The notes under the pieces are model-generated. The model saw only the letters and a program-made list of their open reading frames with translations. It was not told where the DNA came from and made no database searches. DNA of 5,767 bases from assembly GCF_030825785.1 (NCBI RefSeq), contig NZ_JAPJPG010000065.1, positions 1 to 5,767 on the forward strand, in the 5' to 3' direction. Each line of letters begins with the position of its first letter. Positions within the stretch are counted from its first letter, which is position 1. Position numbers and translations under genes: made by a program. The stretch comes from Anaerococcus sp. (GTDB lineage: Bacteria > Bacillota > Clostridia > Tissierellales > Peptoniphilaceae). Shown piece by piece: positions 1 to 5,767 of the stretch.

Positions 1-635
1 CTGTTAGATCTTTCAAGCTGGTAAGATCCCTTTAGGTCAAAGAAGGAGAAATTCATAGAAAAATGCGGCTTATATTTATTTTCCTTATCAAAGGAAAGGT
101 ATTTTTCAAACAAATATGTAATATTAGCTTTTAAAGTCTGAGGACCTGTAGCAGGATCTAAATGGAAATTCTCGTATATATCTTCTTCCTTTTTAGATAG
201 ATTAAAATTTCTATCCAAAACTATCGAGTATTTTTTCATGGTTAAAGCGTAATACAAGTTTTCTCTTAGAGCTAAGTTTTTCCTCCTAAGGTCATTCTTA
301 TCGGCCAAGAAATCTTTGGCGTAATCTTCTCTAAGGTCTTTTATAATGGGTCTTTGGCCAACTTCTTTGTCATAGCAGTAGCTTTCCAAAAGATAGAGGG
401 CGAAGATATCATACCTTTCATATTTTTTATAATCTTTCCGTAAGGCAAAGAGATTTTCTATTGTTTCTTTGCCGAAATATTTTATAGAAAGACCTATTAT
501 TAAGTTCATATAAAAACTTGGATTTCCACTTAGGTCAGATCCTGTAAGAATAGGCTTATATCTATATGATAAGGCTCCATTCCAAATCCGATTGTAGGCT
601 CTGTTTTGACCTGCTTTCCCTTTATTAAAAATCAT
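1..635 (-). CDS. Probable VWA-domain protein partnered with MoxR ATPase, N-terminal part (cut by window edge)
   Basis: The reading frame is open, with no stop, from an ATG at 635 down to base 1. It gives 211 residues, and the gene continues beyond the left edge. The product is soluble and rich in Tyr, Lys, Asp and Glu, with no signal peptide or membrane segment. The visible part has segments such as NRIWNGALSYRYKP (residues 14-27), YMNLIIGLSIKYFG (42-55) and RPIIKDLREDYAKDFL (95-110). These resemble, from memory, the N-terminal region of VWA-containing CobT/NorD/CoxE-like proteins; the VWA domain itself would lie outside the window. It overlaps the end of the MoxR-type ATPase gene by 11 bases, and MoxR-VWA pairs of this kind act together as chaperone-like or metal-insertion machines. 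The family call rests mainly on this pairing and is moderate. The start is uncertain: an in-frame ATG at 650 would add MSSRT. Confidence 0.6.
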   Translation of the reverse strand, partial: MIFNKGKAGQNRAYNRIWNGALSYRYKPILTGSDLSGNPSFYMNLIIGLSIKYFGKETIENLFALRKDYKKYERYDIFALYLLESYCYDKEVGQRPIIKDLREDYAKDFLADKNDLRRKNLALRENLYYALTMKKYSIVLDRNFNLSKKEEDIYENFHLDPATGPQTLKANITYLFEKYLSFDKENKYKPHFSMNFSFFDLKGSYQLERSN

Positions 636-1512
636 AGTTCTCGAAGACATCTCCTTTAGATAAATTTTCCCTAAAACGCGCCTTTATTACATCTTTTATA
701 AGTGTTTTCTCATAAGGATCAAATACTTTGTTTATCAAACAAATATCGAAAGCCTCGTCAAGCTTAAGACCAGCTTCGACAAGATCAAGACTATCGAAAA
801 TTCCTCTTAGGTCAATAGCGCTATCGGATATTTCACCAGCATCTGCCTTTGTCTTGATATCATAAAATAATCTTCCTAGTTGGTTTTTGATCTCTGATTT
901 TAGGTTGGGATAATTATCTGTAAAGATTTTATTTAGGTCACCTTCAGAAATTGTCGGCATATCAATTATAACGAAGCGGGAAAGAAGAGCCTCATTAAGC
1001 TCACGCGTCCCCTCATAATTGTAGTTCATGGTAGCTATAAATCTCGTGGCTGGGTGGATTTCTATAAGGTCATTTCCAGGTATGTCTATTATTCTTCTAT
1101 AATCTAGGATGGAGTGAAGGACTGCCATAGCTTCGTTCCTAGCCATATTAATTTCATCCAGGACAAGGAGGCCTCCATATTTACAAGCAGAAGTCACAGG
1201 CCCGTCTCTAAAGATAACATTACCATTAGATAGGGTGTCGCTTCCTATAAGGACTTGGGAGTCTATATTTACATGGAAAGAAACATTCCGCATGGGTCTT
1301 TTGAAAATTTGAGATAGATTTTCTGCTAGGACATTTTTTCCAGTTGACTTACTTCCAACAAGGAGGATGTTTTTTCCGGCAAGAAAGGCACATAGTGCCT
1401 TATTTAAGATATCTTCTCCTATATAGGTAAATTTGGGCTTTGCAATTCTTCCTTTTAGCCTATCATCTATTGGATTTTCATCTACAAATTTCTCAATTAA
1501 TTTTTTGTTCAT
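625..1512 (-). CDS. MoxR-type AAA+ ATPase (AAA_5-like)
   Basis: This 295-residue cytoplasmic ATPase belongs to the MoxR/CbbQ/NorQ branch of AAA+ proteins. Members of that branch remodel or activate partner complexes, often together with a VWA-domain protein. The sequence shows a Walker A loop GSKSTGKN (residues 53-60), a Walker B LLVLDE (115-120), a sensor-1 ATMN (160-163) and an arginine-finger-like SRF (178-180) after RELNEALL. Together they make a complete nucleotide site in a protein of normal length. Walker A ends in Asn where Ser or Thr is usual. The start codon follows the TAA of the upstream Cys-Cys gene after a single base, with only a weak GAGAAA upstream, so translation is probably coupled. 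The end overlaps the following VWA-like gene. The ATPase family is secure; the substrate is unknown, and no client enzyme is visible in the window. Confidence 0.88.
   Translation of the reverse strand: MNKKLIEKFVDENPIDDRLKGRIAKPKFTYIGEDILNKALCAFLAGKNILLVGSKSTGKNVLAENLSQIFKRPMRNVSFHVNIDSQVLIGSDTLSNGNVIFRDGPVTSACKYGGLLVLDEINMARNEAMAVLHSILDYRRIIDIPGNDLIEIHPATRFIATMNYNYEGTRELNEALLSRFVIIDMPTISEGDLNKIFTDNYPNLKSEIKNQLGRLFYDIKTKADAGEISDSAIDLRGIFDSLDLVEAGLKLDEAFDICLINKVFDPYEKTLIKDVIKARFRENLSKGDVFENYDF
651..657 (-). promoter_or_regulatory. Ribosome binding site of the VWA-like gene, with two badly spaced starts
   Basis: The minus strand reads AAAGGAG here, inside the end of the ATPase gene. It directly abuts an in-frame ATG at 650 (0 bases between) and lies 15 bases from the next in-frame ATG at 635. 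Neither spacing is ideal. Zero spacing is normally not usable, so 635 is preferred. Coupling to translation of the upstream gene could make up for the long spacing. Confidence 0.5.
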
Positions 1513-1513
1513 T

Positions 1514-1813
1514 TTATTTCTCGATTGTATTAATTTCGTTTTTGATATAAAGCTTCTTAAAAAAGGCTGATATGATTATTTCTTCATCTTCATCTATATA
1601 CATGGCTAGGTTGGGATTGTAATAGATATCAAGATCATCAGTTTCTTGAAGTTTGTATCTATCTTTATCAGTTTCTTTGGTAAGGATTACAATATCTACA
1701 GTAGCGATTCCGCAACATGAGGATTTCTGATCCAAGTCTGGATTTATGAAGATTTCTTTGATTTGTTTTTTATTTACTAAAGCTTTTGCTTTTTTATCTA
1801 ATATAAATTTCAT
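1514..1813 (-). CDS. Small Cys-Cys protein, HesB/IscA-like or CC/Se-motif type
   Basis: This 99-residue acidic/lysine-rich soluble protein has adjacent cysteines at positions 33-34 in SSCCGIATVDI. There are no other cysteines, no signal peptide and no membrane segment. The layout is a short N-terminal stretch (MKFILDKKAKALVNKK), then Cys-Cys-Gly and a strand, then an acidic part with YYNPNLAMYIDEDEEIII. This recalls small HesB/IscA-like proteins and the 'CC/Se motif' (seleno)protein group, in which one Cys may be selenocysteine. That match is from memory of the family style and is tentative. A metal-binding or redox role is only inferred. A good AGGAG lies at 1819-1823, 5 bases before the ATG. 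It is the first gene of the unit with the MoxR-type ATPase and VWA-like genes, and sits directly behind the cstA terminator. Confidence 0.75.
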   Translation of the reverse strand: MKFILDKKAKALVNKKQIKEIFINPDLDQKSSCCGIATVDIVILTKETDKDRYKLQETDDLDIYYNPNLAMYIDEDEEIIISAFFKKLYIKNEINTIEK

Positions 1814-1829
1814 ATAATCTCCTAGATAT

Positions 1830-1854
1830 AAAAAAGAGTGGCGACTGCCACCCT
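1830..1854 (-). terminator. Rho-independent terminator of cstA
   Basis: Read on the minus strand, AGGGTGGC (1854-1847), loop AGTC (1846-1843) and GCCACTCT (1842-1835) form an 8-bp stem with one G-U pair, capped by a tetraloop and followed by a run of T. It starts 12 bases after the cstA stop codon and ends 16 bases before the next start codon. The U-run abuts the leader of the Cys-Cys gene, leaving no room for a separate promoter. On the plus strand no T-run follows, so it works in one direction only. Confidence 0.87.
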
Positions 1855-1866
1855 AATTCAGTAAAT

Positions 1867-3321
1867 TTAGTCTAACTTAATTGCTTCAATTCTTCTTCTA
1901 TTTTTCTTAGATATTTTTACAACGAATACTGCATAAGCTATAGCGAGGATTCCTGCTATAGGATAGGCAATCTTAAAGTCTTGACCAAAGCCAAGTCCTT
2001 TGACGTTTATTATGAAGGAAAATACTATGAAAGTATAGAAGATTCCTGGAATCAATGTTATTAGGTAATTTTTGTTGTTATAGATTAGATAGCTTGTAGC
2101 TACAGCTAGGGCAAAGATTGCCACGAATTGGTTCGTAAATCCGAAGTATCTCCAAAGAATATTGAATCCTTTAGGGTTAGATTTAGCAAAGTAAAGAATA
2201 GCTGCTGCTGGAACGAATAGACAAGCTGCAAGACCTGCACGTTTACCAGCTACTTTTTGATCTATGTTGAGTTCTTCGGATATGATTAATCTAAGAGATC
2301 TAAAGGCTGTATCGCCAGATGTAATAGGAAGTGCTATAACACCGATTACAGCGATAAGTCCTCCGACTTTACCCATAAAGTATCTTGAGATTTCACCAAC
2401 CATAAGAGTACCAGGTGTGTCTAGGGCTGCTGTTCCTGTAGAGAAAATCACCATAGCTCCTGCTGCCCAAATCATAGCGATTACTCCTTCTGCAATCATT
2501 GTTGAGTAGAAGGTAGTCTTTGCTTCTTTTTCGCTTGTAACAGTTCTAGAAACTAGAGTAACTTGGGAACCGTGGAATCCTGAAAGAATACCACATGCAA
2601 CTGTTATAAAGAATGATGGGATAAATCTTTGTCCGAGTGGATGCTCAGCTAGAAGACCTTGGCCTTTAAATGATAGATTAGCATTTCCTTTTAATATAAT
2701 TCCTACTAGTACACCAATTGCAGATATAATAAGGAATGCTCCAAATATAGGATAAATTCTTCCGATAACCTTATCTATTGGTAGAACTGTAGAAAGGATA
2801 TAGTATGCAAAGATTACTGCATAAATTACCCATATTACATTAGAGTTTGGATCTGCGCCCATAATATCATTGGCAATTAAATCTCCTGGTGTATAAACAA
2901 ATACAACACCTGTTAGAAGAAGAAGGATTGCAATTACGACATTGTAGAATTTCCTACATCCTTCACCAATGTATTTACCAACAAGCTTTGGAACTTGGCT
3001 TCCGCCATTTCTCATTGAGATAAATCCTGTACAAAAATCGTGAACTGCACCAGCAAAGACACAACCAATTGGAATTGCTATAAAAGCAATAGGTCCAAAA
3101 AGGATTCCTTGGATAGGGCCTAAGATTGGGCCAGTTCCTGCGATGTTTAGTAAGTTGATAAGCCAGTTTTTCTTCTCGCTCATAGAAACAAAGTCGATTC
3201 CATCAGCTTTTCTAACTGCTGGAGTCTCACGATCGTCGGGTTCAAGTTGCTTTTCAACATATTTAGAATAGACGAAACCGCCGCCGATCAAAATTATAAG
3301 ACCGATAATAAATAATAACAT
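1867..3321 (-). CDS. cstA: CstA-family carbon starvation/pyruvate-peptide transporter
   Basis: This 484-residue inner-membrane protein has about 12-13 hydrophobic segments, beginning at residues 2-19 (LLFIIGLIILIGGGFV). Family hallmarks are NIAGTGPILGPIQG (59-72), AGAVHDF (90-96), GFHGSQ (248-253), PITSGDTAFRSLR (332-344) and WRYFGFTNQ (390-398). CstA and its relative BtsT (YjiY) of E. coli take up pyruvate, and CstA was first described as a peptide transporter induced by carbon starvation. The substrate here cannot be read from the sequence. It is much shorter than E. coli CstA (about 700 residues), as is usual for the short Firmicutes forms, and has all the core motifs, so it is not truncated. 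The start has a perfect AAAGGAGG four bases upstream. It has its own promoter and terminator and appears to be a single-gene unit; no two-component regulator gene lies beside it. Confidence 0.93.
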   Translation of the reverse strand: MLLFIIGLIILIGGGFVYSKYVEKQLEPDDRETPAVRKADGIDFVSMSEKKNWLINLLNIAGTGPILGPIQGILFGPIAFIAIPIGCVFAGAVHDFCTGFISMRNGGSQVPKLVGKYIGEGCRKFYNVVIAILLLLTGVVFVYTPGDLIANDIMGADPNSNVIWVIYAVIFAYYILSTVLPIDKVIGRIYPIFGAFLIISAIGVLVGIILKGNANLSFKGQGLLAEHPLGQRFIPSFFITVACGILSGFHGSQVTLVSRTVTSEKEAKTTFYSTMIAEGVIAMIWAAGAMVIFSTGTAALDTPGTLMVGEISRYFMGKVGGLIAVIGVIALPITSGDTAFRSLRLIISEELNIDQKVAGKRAGLAACLFVPAAAILYFAKSNPKGFNILWRYFGFTNQFVAIFALAVATSYLIYNNKNYLITLIPGIFYTFIVFSFIINVKGLGFGQDFKIAYPIAGILAIAYAVFVVKISKKNRRRIEAIKLD

Positions 3322-3351
3322 ATTTCCTCCTTTATTTATGTATCTATTTTA

Positions 3352-3380
3352 ATTATAAACGTTTGACTGAATAATTACAA
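3352..3380 (-). promoter_or_regulatory. cstA promoter
   Basis: The minus strand reads TTGTAA (3380-3375), a 17-base spacer and TATAAT (3357-3352), a near-consensus sigma-A promoter. Transcription would start near 3345, giving a leader of about 24 bases that contains the strong ribosome site at 3333-3326. The -10 box matches consensus fully and the -35 at four of six bases. Confidence 0.8.
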
Positions 3381-3393
3381 GGGAAATAACGTT
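3357..3393. repeat. Two AACGTT palindromes 30 bp apart around the cstA -35 box
   Basis: AAACGTTT is a perfect 8-bp palindrome at 3357-3364, between the -35 and -10 boxes of cstA. AACGTT recurs at 3388-3393, just upstream of the -35 box. Their centres are 30 bp apart, about three helical turns, which would put both on one face of the DNA. This layout suits an operator for a dimeric repressor or activator of cstA. Neither fits the catabolite-repression (cre) consensus well outside the central CG. The regulator is unknown. Confidence 0.4.
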
Positions 3394-3479
3394 TTCTAAT
3401 GTAAAATATTTATTAAAAAGAGAGTGCTAAAAATATTTTGAAATATAAATTTTTTATAGTGACTTCCGTCATAGTAAGA

Positions 3480-3507
3480 TTGAATTTATCCTTATTGAAA
3501 GTATAAT
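3480..3507 (+). promoter_or_regulatory. Promoter of the rimP-nusA-ylxR-infB operon
   Basis: TTGAAT (3480-3485), a 16-base spacer and a perfect TATAAT (3502-3507) form a strong sigma-A-type promoter. Transcription would start near 3513-3514, only a few bases before the hairpin at 3517. It fires away from the cstA promoter, and the two -35 boxes are about 100 bases apart. Confidence 0.82.
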
Positions 3508-3516
3508 AATCATAGC

Positions 3517-3546
3517 AAAAGAGTGGGGGATGGTTTCCACTCTTTT
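3517..3546 (+). promoter_or_regulatory. rimP-nusA leader hairpin, attenuator-like
   Basis: AAAAGAGTGG (3517-3526) pairs perfectly with CCACTCTTTT (3537-3546). Three further G-U pairs could narrow the loop to ATGG. The C-rich arm is followed by TTTTAATC, a short broken U-run, so it looks like a weak intrinsic terminator. It would sit at the very 5' end of the operon mRNA, about 26 bases before the rimP start. In B. subtilis, NusA is reported to limit its own expression by termination in the leader of this operon; the same role here is an inference from position and shape. A simple 5'-stabilising hairpin, or the end of a transcript from upstream, are alternatives. Confidence 0.68.
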
Positions 3547-3572
3547 AATCTGTTGAGACGAAGGAAGGTAAT

Positions 3573-4016
3573 ATGGATTTAACTGAAAGATTGAAGGAAG
3601 TCTTTGAATCTGATATTGAAAACTTAGGTTATGAATTAGTAGATATCGAATTTAAAAGGCAAAAAAACAACAAAATCCTAACGTTCTTTATCTATAATAA
3701 GGATGGGATTACAATCGACGATTGTGAGAAGGTTAGCACTTTTCTTGATGAGAAACTAGATGAGATTGATATAATAAAAGATTCATATTATCTCGAAGTT
3801 TCAAGTCAAGATTTATCCCGCCCACTAAAGACTGATAGAGATATAGAAAGAAACAAGGATGAGCTATTAAAAATCAAGTTAAAAGATGGTGAAATTTTCC
3901 TAGGAAAAATCAAAGATACTGGCGAAGATTTTTATGAATTTGTCCTAAAAGATGATAATACAAAGAAGGTTAAGAAAGAAGACGTAAAAGAAATTTATAT
4001 TGAGATTGTTTTCTAA
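3573..4016 (+). CDS. rimP: Ribosome maturation factor RimP
   Basis: This 147-residue protein has the usual RimP length. RimP binds the 30S subunit precursor and helps its late assembly. The N-terminal domain (about 1-86) contains LGYELVDIEFKRQ (18-30), the ITIDDCEKVS segment (46-55) and YYLEVSSQDLSRPLKT (72-87). The C-terminal SH3-like domain is about residues 93-147, with KIKLKDGEIFLGKI. The signature loop, usually SSPGLDRPL, reads SSQDLSRPL here, so the Pro-Gly is replaced by Gln-Asp. AAGGAAGG lies 4 bases before the ATG. It opens the operon with nusA, whose ribosome site starts on the rimP stop codon. The identification is firm because of both sequence and gene order. Confidence 0.94.
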   Translation: MDLTERLKEVFESDIENLGYELVDIEFKRQKNNKILTFFIYNKDGITIDDCEKVSTFLDEKLDEIDIIKDSYYLEVSSQDLSRPLKTDRDIERNKDELLKIKLKDGEIFLGKIKDTGEDFYEFVLKDDNTKKVKKEDVKEIYIEIVF

Positions 4017-4025
4017 GGAGATATT

Positions 4026-5327
4026 ATGAACAATGATTTTATGTTGGCTTTGGATGAGCTTTGTAAGGAAAAGAATCTGGACAAGGAAACTATTCTAGAT
4101 GCCTTACAGAAAGCCCTTATCAAAAGTTACCAAAAAAATTATGACAACGAAGAAAATGTAGACGTCATAATCGATGAAGAAACTGGACAAATTGAAGTCT
4201 TTGCTCTAAAGGAAGTTGTAGATGAAGTAGACGACACTATCACAGAAATTTCCTTAAAGGATGCTTTGGATGAAAATCCAACCTATCACTTAGGTGATAT
4301 AGCAAGGATTAAGCTTACTCCAAAAAACTTCGGTAGGGTCGCAGCCCAAACTGCAAGAAATATCGTAATACAAAAAATCAGAGATGCCCAGAGAGATTCT
4401 CTCTATGGTGAATATATCGAAAGGGCAAATGAGATGATCACAGGAACTATACAAAGACAAGATAAGTACAATGTCTATGTAAACTTAGATAAAATCGAAG
4501 GTGTAGTTCCAATTAAAGAGCAAGTTCCTACAGAAGAGTATCCAGCAAATGCAAAGATGAAGTTTCTTATAAAAGAAGTGAGAAATTCGTCAAAAGAACC
4601 TCAAATCGTCTTATCAAGAGCAAGCCAAGATCTTATAACTAGACTTTTTGAACTTGAAGTTCCCGAAATCACAGACGGCATTATTGAAATCTATTCCCTT
4701 GCAAGAGAAGCAGGATCTAGGACAAAGATGGCTGTATTTTCAAATGATGAAGAGATAGATGCAGTTGGAGCTTGCATTGGCTTTAAGGGAATTAGGGTAA
4801 ACTCCATAGTTGAAGAACTACAAGGAGAAAAAATCGACATTATAAACTTTGACAAAGACATCAAAGTATTCATATCAAATGCTCTATCTCCAGCGGATAT
4901 AATTGAAGTTGTTGTCAATGAAAAAAGTAAGAAGAGCCTTGTGGTTGTAGCAAGCGACCAATTATCCCTAGCTATAGGAAAAGAAGGTCAAAATGCAAGA
5001 CTTGCAGCAAGACTTACTGGCTGGAAGATCGATATAAAAAGTAGCGAAGAATACGAAAACTTAAGCCAAGAAGAAATAGATGAAATACTTGGCTTAAATG
5101 AAATAGACGAAGAGGTCGAAGAAGTGGCTGATGAAGATGATGCTTTAGATGATGAAGACATTTCTTTAGACATCGATGAAGAAAATGATGATACTGAAGA
5201 TGATTTAATAAGAGATTCTGAAGTTGAAGAAATAATAGAAGAAGAAAGTGATTATACAGTAGAAGATATTACAAATATTGATTTCACTGTTAAAGTTTAT
5301 GAAGAAGATGAATCTAATGAGGATTAG
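4026..5327 (+). CDS. nusA: Transcription elongation/termination factor NusA
   Basis: NusA binds RNA polymerase and RNA, and promotes pausing, hairpin termination and antitermination. The order of domains is an N-terminal polymerase-binding domain (about 1-130, with RIKLTPKNFGRVAAQTARNI at 94-113), S1 (about 132-198, ending IVLSRAS), KH1 (about 200-280, with GACIGFKGIRVNSIVEEL) and KH2 (about 285-340, with AIGKEGQNARLAARLTGW). Both KH GxxG loops are present (GFKG 252-255, GKEG 318-321); KH1 has Phe where B. subtilis has Pro. After about residue 341 follows a tail of some 90 residues made mostly of Asp and Glu, making 433 residues against 371 in B. subtilis NusA. TAAGGAG overlaps the rimP stop, 5 bases before the ATG. 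ylxR follows after 3 bases. Confidence 0.97.
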   Translation: MNNDFMLALDELCKEKNLDKETILDALQKALIKSYQKNYDNEENVDVIIDEETGQIEVFALKEVVDEVDDTITEISLKDALDENPTYHLGDIARIKLTPKNFGRVAAQTARNIVIQKIRDAQRDSLYGEYIERANEMITGTIQRQDKYNVYVNLDKIEGVVPIKEQVPTEEYPANAKMKFLIKEVRNSSKEPQIVLSRASQDLITRLFELEVPEITDGIIEIYSLAREAGSRTKMAVFSNDEEIDAVGACIGFKGIRVNSIVEELQGEKIDIINFDKDIKVFISNALSPADIIEVVVNEKSKKSLVVVASDQLSLAIGKEGQNARLAARLTGWKIDIKSSEEYENLSQEEIDEILGLNEIDEEVEEVADEDDALDDEDISLDIDEENDDTEDDLIRDSEVEEIIEEESDYTVEDITNIDFTVKVYEEDESNED

Positions 5328-5330
5328 AAA

Positions 5331-5597
5331 ATGAAAAAAGCTAAGAAGATTCCACAAAGAAAATGTGTGGTATGTGGCAAGCTTAAAGACAAAAAAGACC
5401 TTCTAAGAGTTGTCAAAAACAAGGAAGAAGGAATTTTGATAGATGAATCTGGAAAGAAAAACGGAAGAGGCGCCTATATATGTAAGGATGAAGCTTGCAT
5501 AGAGGAAGCCATCAGAACTAATAAGCTAAACCGAGTTTTTAGAACAGAAGTTTCGGATGAACTTTACGAGGAGTTAAAAGCTTATGAAGTAAATTGA
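5331..5597 (+). CDS. ylxR: YlxR/RnpM small RNA-binding protein
   Basis: This 88-residue basic protein of the YlxR (DUF448) family has the two hallmarks, RKCVVCG (10-16) and GRGAYIC (45-51), with Cys at 12, 15, 51 and 56. The B. subtilis member has been renamed RnpM because it binds RNase P RNA and modulates RNase P. The four cysteines could hold a metal ion or a redox pair; this is not shown. It starts 3 bases after the nusA stop, with GAGG inside the nusA end as its ribosome site (5319-5322), so the two are probably coupled. The infB start follows 10 bases after its stop. Confidence 0.93.
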   Translation: MKKAKKIPQRKCVVCGKLKDKKDLLRVVKNKEEGILIDESGKKNGRGAYICKDEACIEEAIRTNKLNRVFRTEVSDELYEELKAYEVN

Positions 5598-5607
5598 GGA
5601 GAGTTAT

Positions 5608-5767
5608 ATGGCAGGAAAAGTAAGAGTATATGAATTAGCAAAAGAAAATAATATGGCAGCCAAGGAAATGGTGAAACTATTAAATGAGGAATTTGGTCTA
5701 AATATCAAATCCCACATGTCCATGGTTGGTGGAAGTGATCTTGAGCTTATCCAAGGCTATTTTGATG
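5608..5767 (+). CDS. infB: Translation initiation factor IF2, N-terminal fragment (cut by window edge)
   Basis: The first 53 codons of infB are present; the gene continues past the right edge. The visible part is the small IF2 N-terminal domain, with KVRVYELAKENNM (4-16), the EMVKLLNEEFGLNIKSHMS segment (20-38) and an acidic continuation. The GTPase domain is outside the window. IF2 brings initiator tRNA to the ribosome. GAGGAG at 5596-5601 lies 6 bases before the ATG and overlaps the ylxR stop. Gene order (nusA-ylxR-infB) supports the call. Confidence 0.94.
   Translation, partial: MAGKVRVYELAKENNMAAKEMVKLLNEEFGLNIKSHMSMVGGSDLELIQGYFD

Noticed and set aside
2264..2509. Open frame of 81 codons on the plus strand
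   Set aside because: It lies wholly antisense inside cstA, which has strong family motifs. It has no ribosome site and a composition that simply mirrors the membrane protein's codons.
3422..3430. GAGTGCTAA, identical to one half of the HrcA-binding CIRCE element
   Set aside because: The partner TTAGCACTC is absent at the required 9-base spacing; the bases there are AT-rich and unrelated. A lone 9-base match is plausible by chance.
3438..3460. TTGAAA and TATAGT as a second plus-strand promoter
   Set aside because: The spacer is only 11 bases, too short for a sigma-A promoter. The pair at 3480-3507 is far better.
3461..3472. TGAC-TTCC-GTCA inverted repeat upstream of the rimP promoter
   Set aside because: The arms are only 4 bp and do not extend, so it is too short to call an operator.
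4691..5173. Two minus-strand open frames (4691-4918 and 4988-5173)
   Set aside because: Both are antisense inside nusA. The second is Ser-rich only because it mirrors the GAA/GAT codons of the acidic tail.
1..5767. CRISPR arrays, insertion sequences, tRNA or rRNA genes
   Set aside because: No repeat-spacer pattern, transposase, terminal inverted repeats or RNA-gene sequence was seen. The window is almost fully explained by the listed genes.

Overview
The window looks like chromosome from a low-GC Gram-positive anaerobe of the Clostridia/Tissierellia kind, perhaps near Anaerococcus, Peptoniphilus or Finegoldia. The grounds are AT-rich DNA, heavy use of AGA and ATA codons, strong AGGAGG-type ribosome sites, sigma-A-like promoters and the Firmicutes-style rimP-nusA-ylxR-infB order. 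The genus is a guess from gene style, not a demonstrated placement.

Two blocks diverge from a 251-base intergenic region (3322-3572). Leftward on the minus strand are a CstA-family transporter (1867-3321), a rho-independent terminator (about 1830-1854), a 99-residue protein with a Cys-Cys pair (1514-1813), a MoxR-type AAA+ ATPase (625-1512) and the first 211 codons of a probable VWA-domain partner protein that runs off the left edge (1-635). The last three genes are packed with 1-base spacing and an 11-base overlap, so they form one translationally coupled unit. The only space between them and cstA holds the cstA terminator and a ribosome site. They must therefore be fed by read-through or by a promoter inside cstA.

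Rightward on the plus strand is the transcription/translation operon: rimP (3573-4016, 30S maturation), nusA (4026-5327, transcription elongation and termination factor), ylxR/rnpM (5331-5597, small RNA-binding protein) and the start of infB (5608 to the right edge, initiation factor IF2). The ylxQ gene often found between ylxR and infB is absent. A clear promoter (TTGAAT-16-TATAAT) lies just ahead of a perfect 10-bp hairpin that would sit at the 5' end of the transcript. This arrangement suits attenuation, possibly by NusA itself.

The divergent region also holds a clear cstA promoter (TTGTAA-17-TATAAT) with two AACGTT palindromes 30 bp apart around its -35 box. The remaining stretch (about 3394-3479) is AT-rich and shows no gene. 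Most of the window is ordinary core genome. The least understood part is the Cys-Cys protein/MoxR/VWA cluster.
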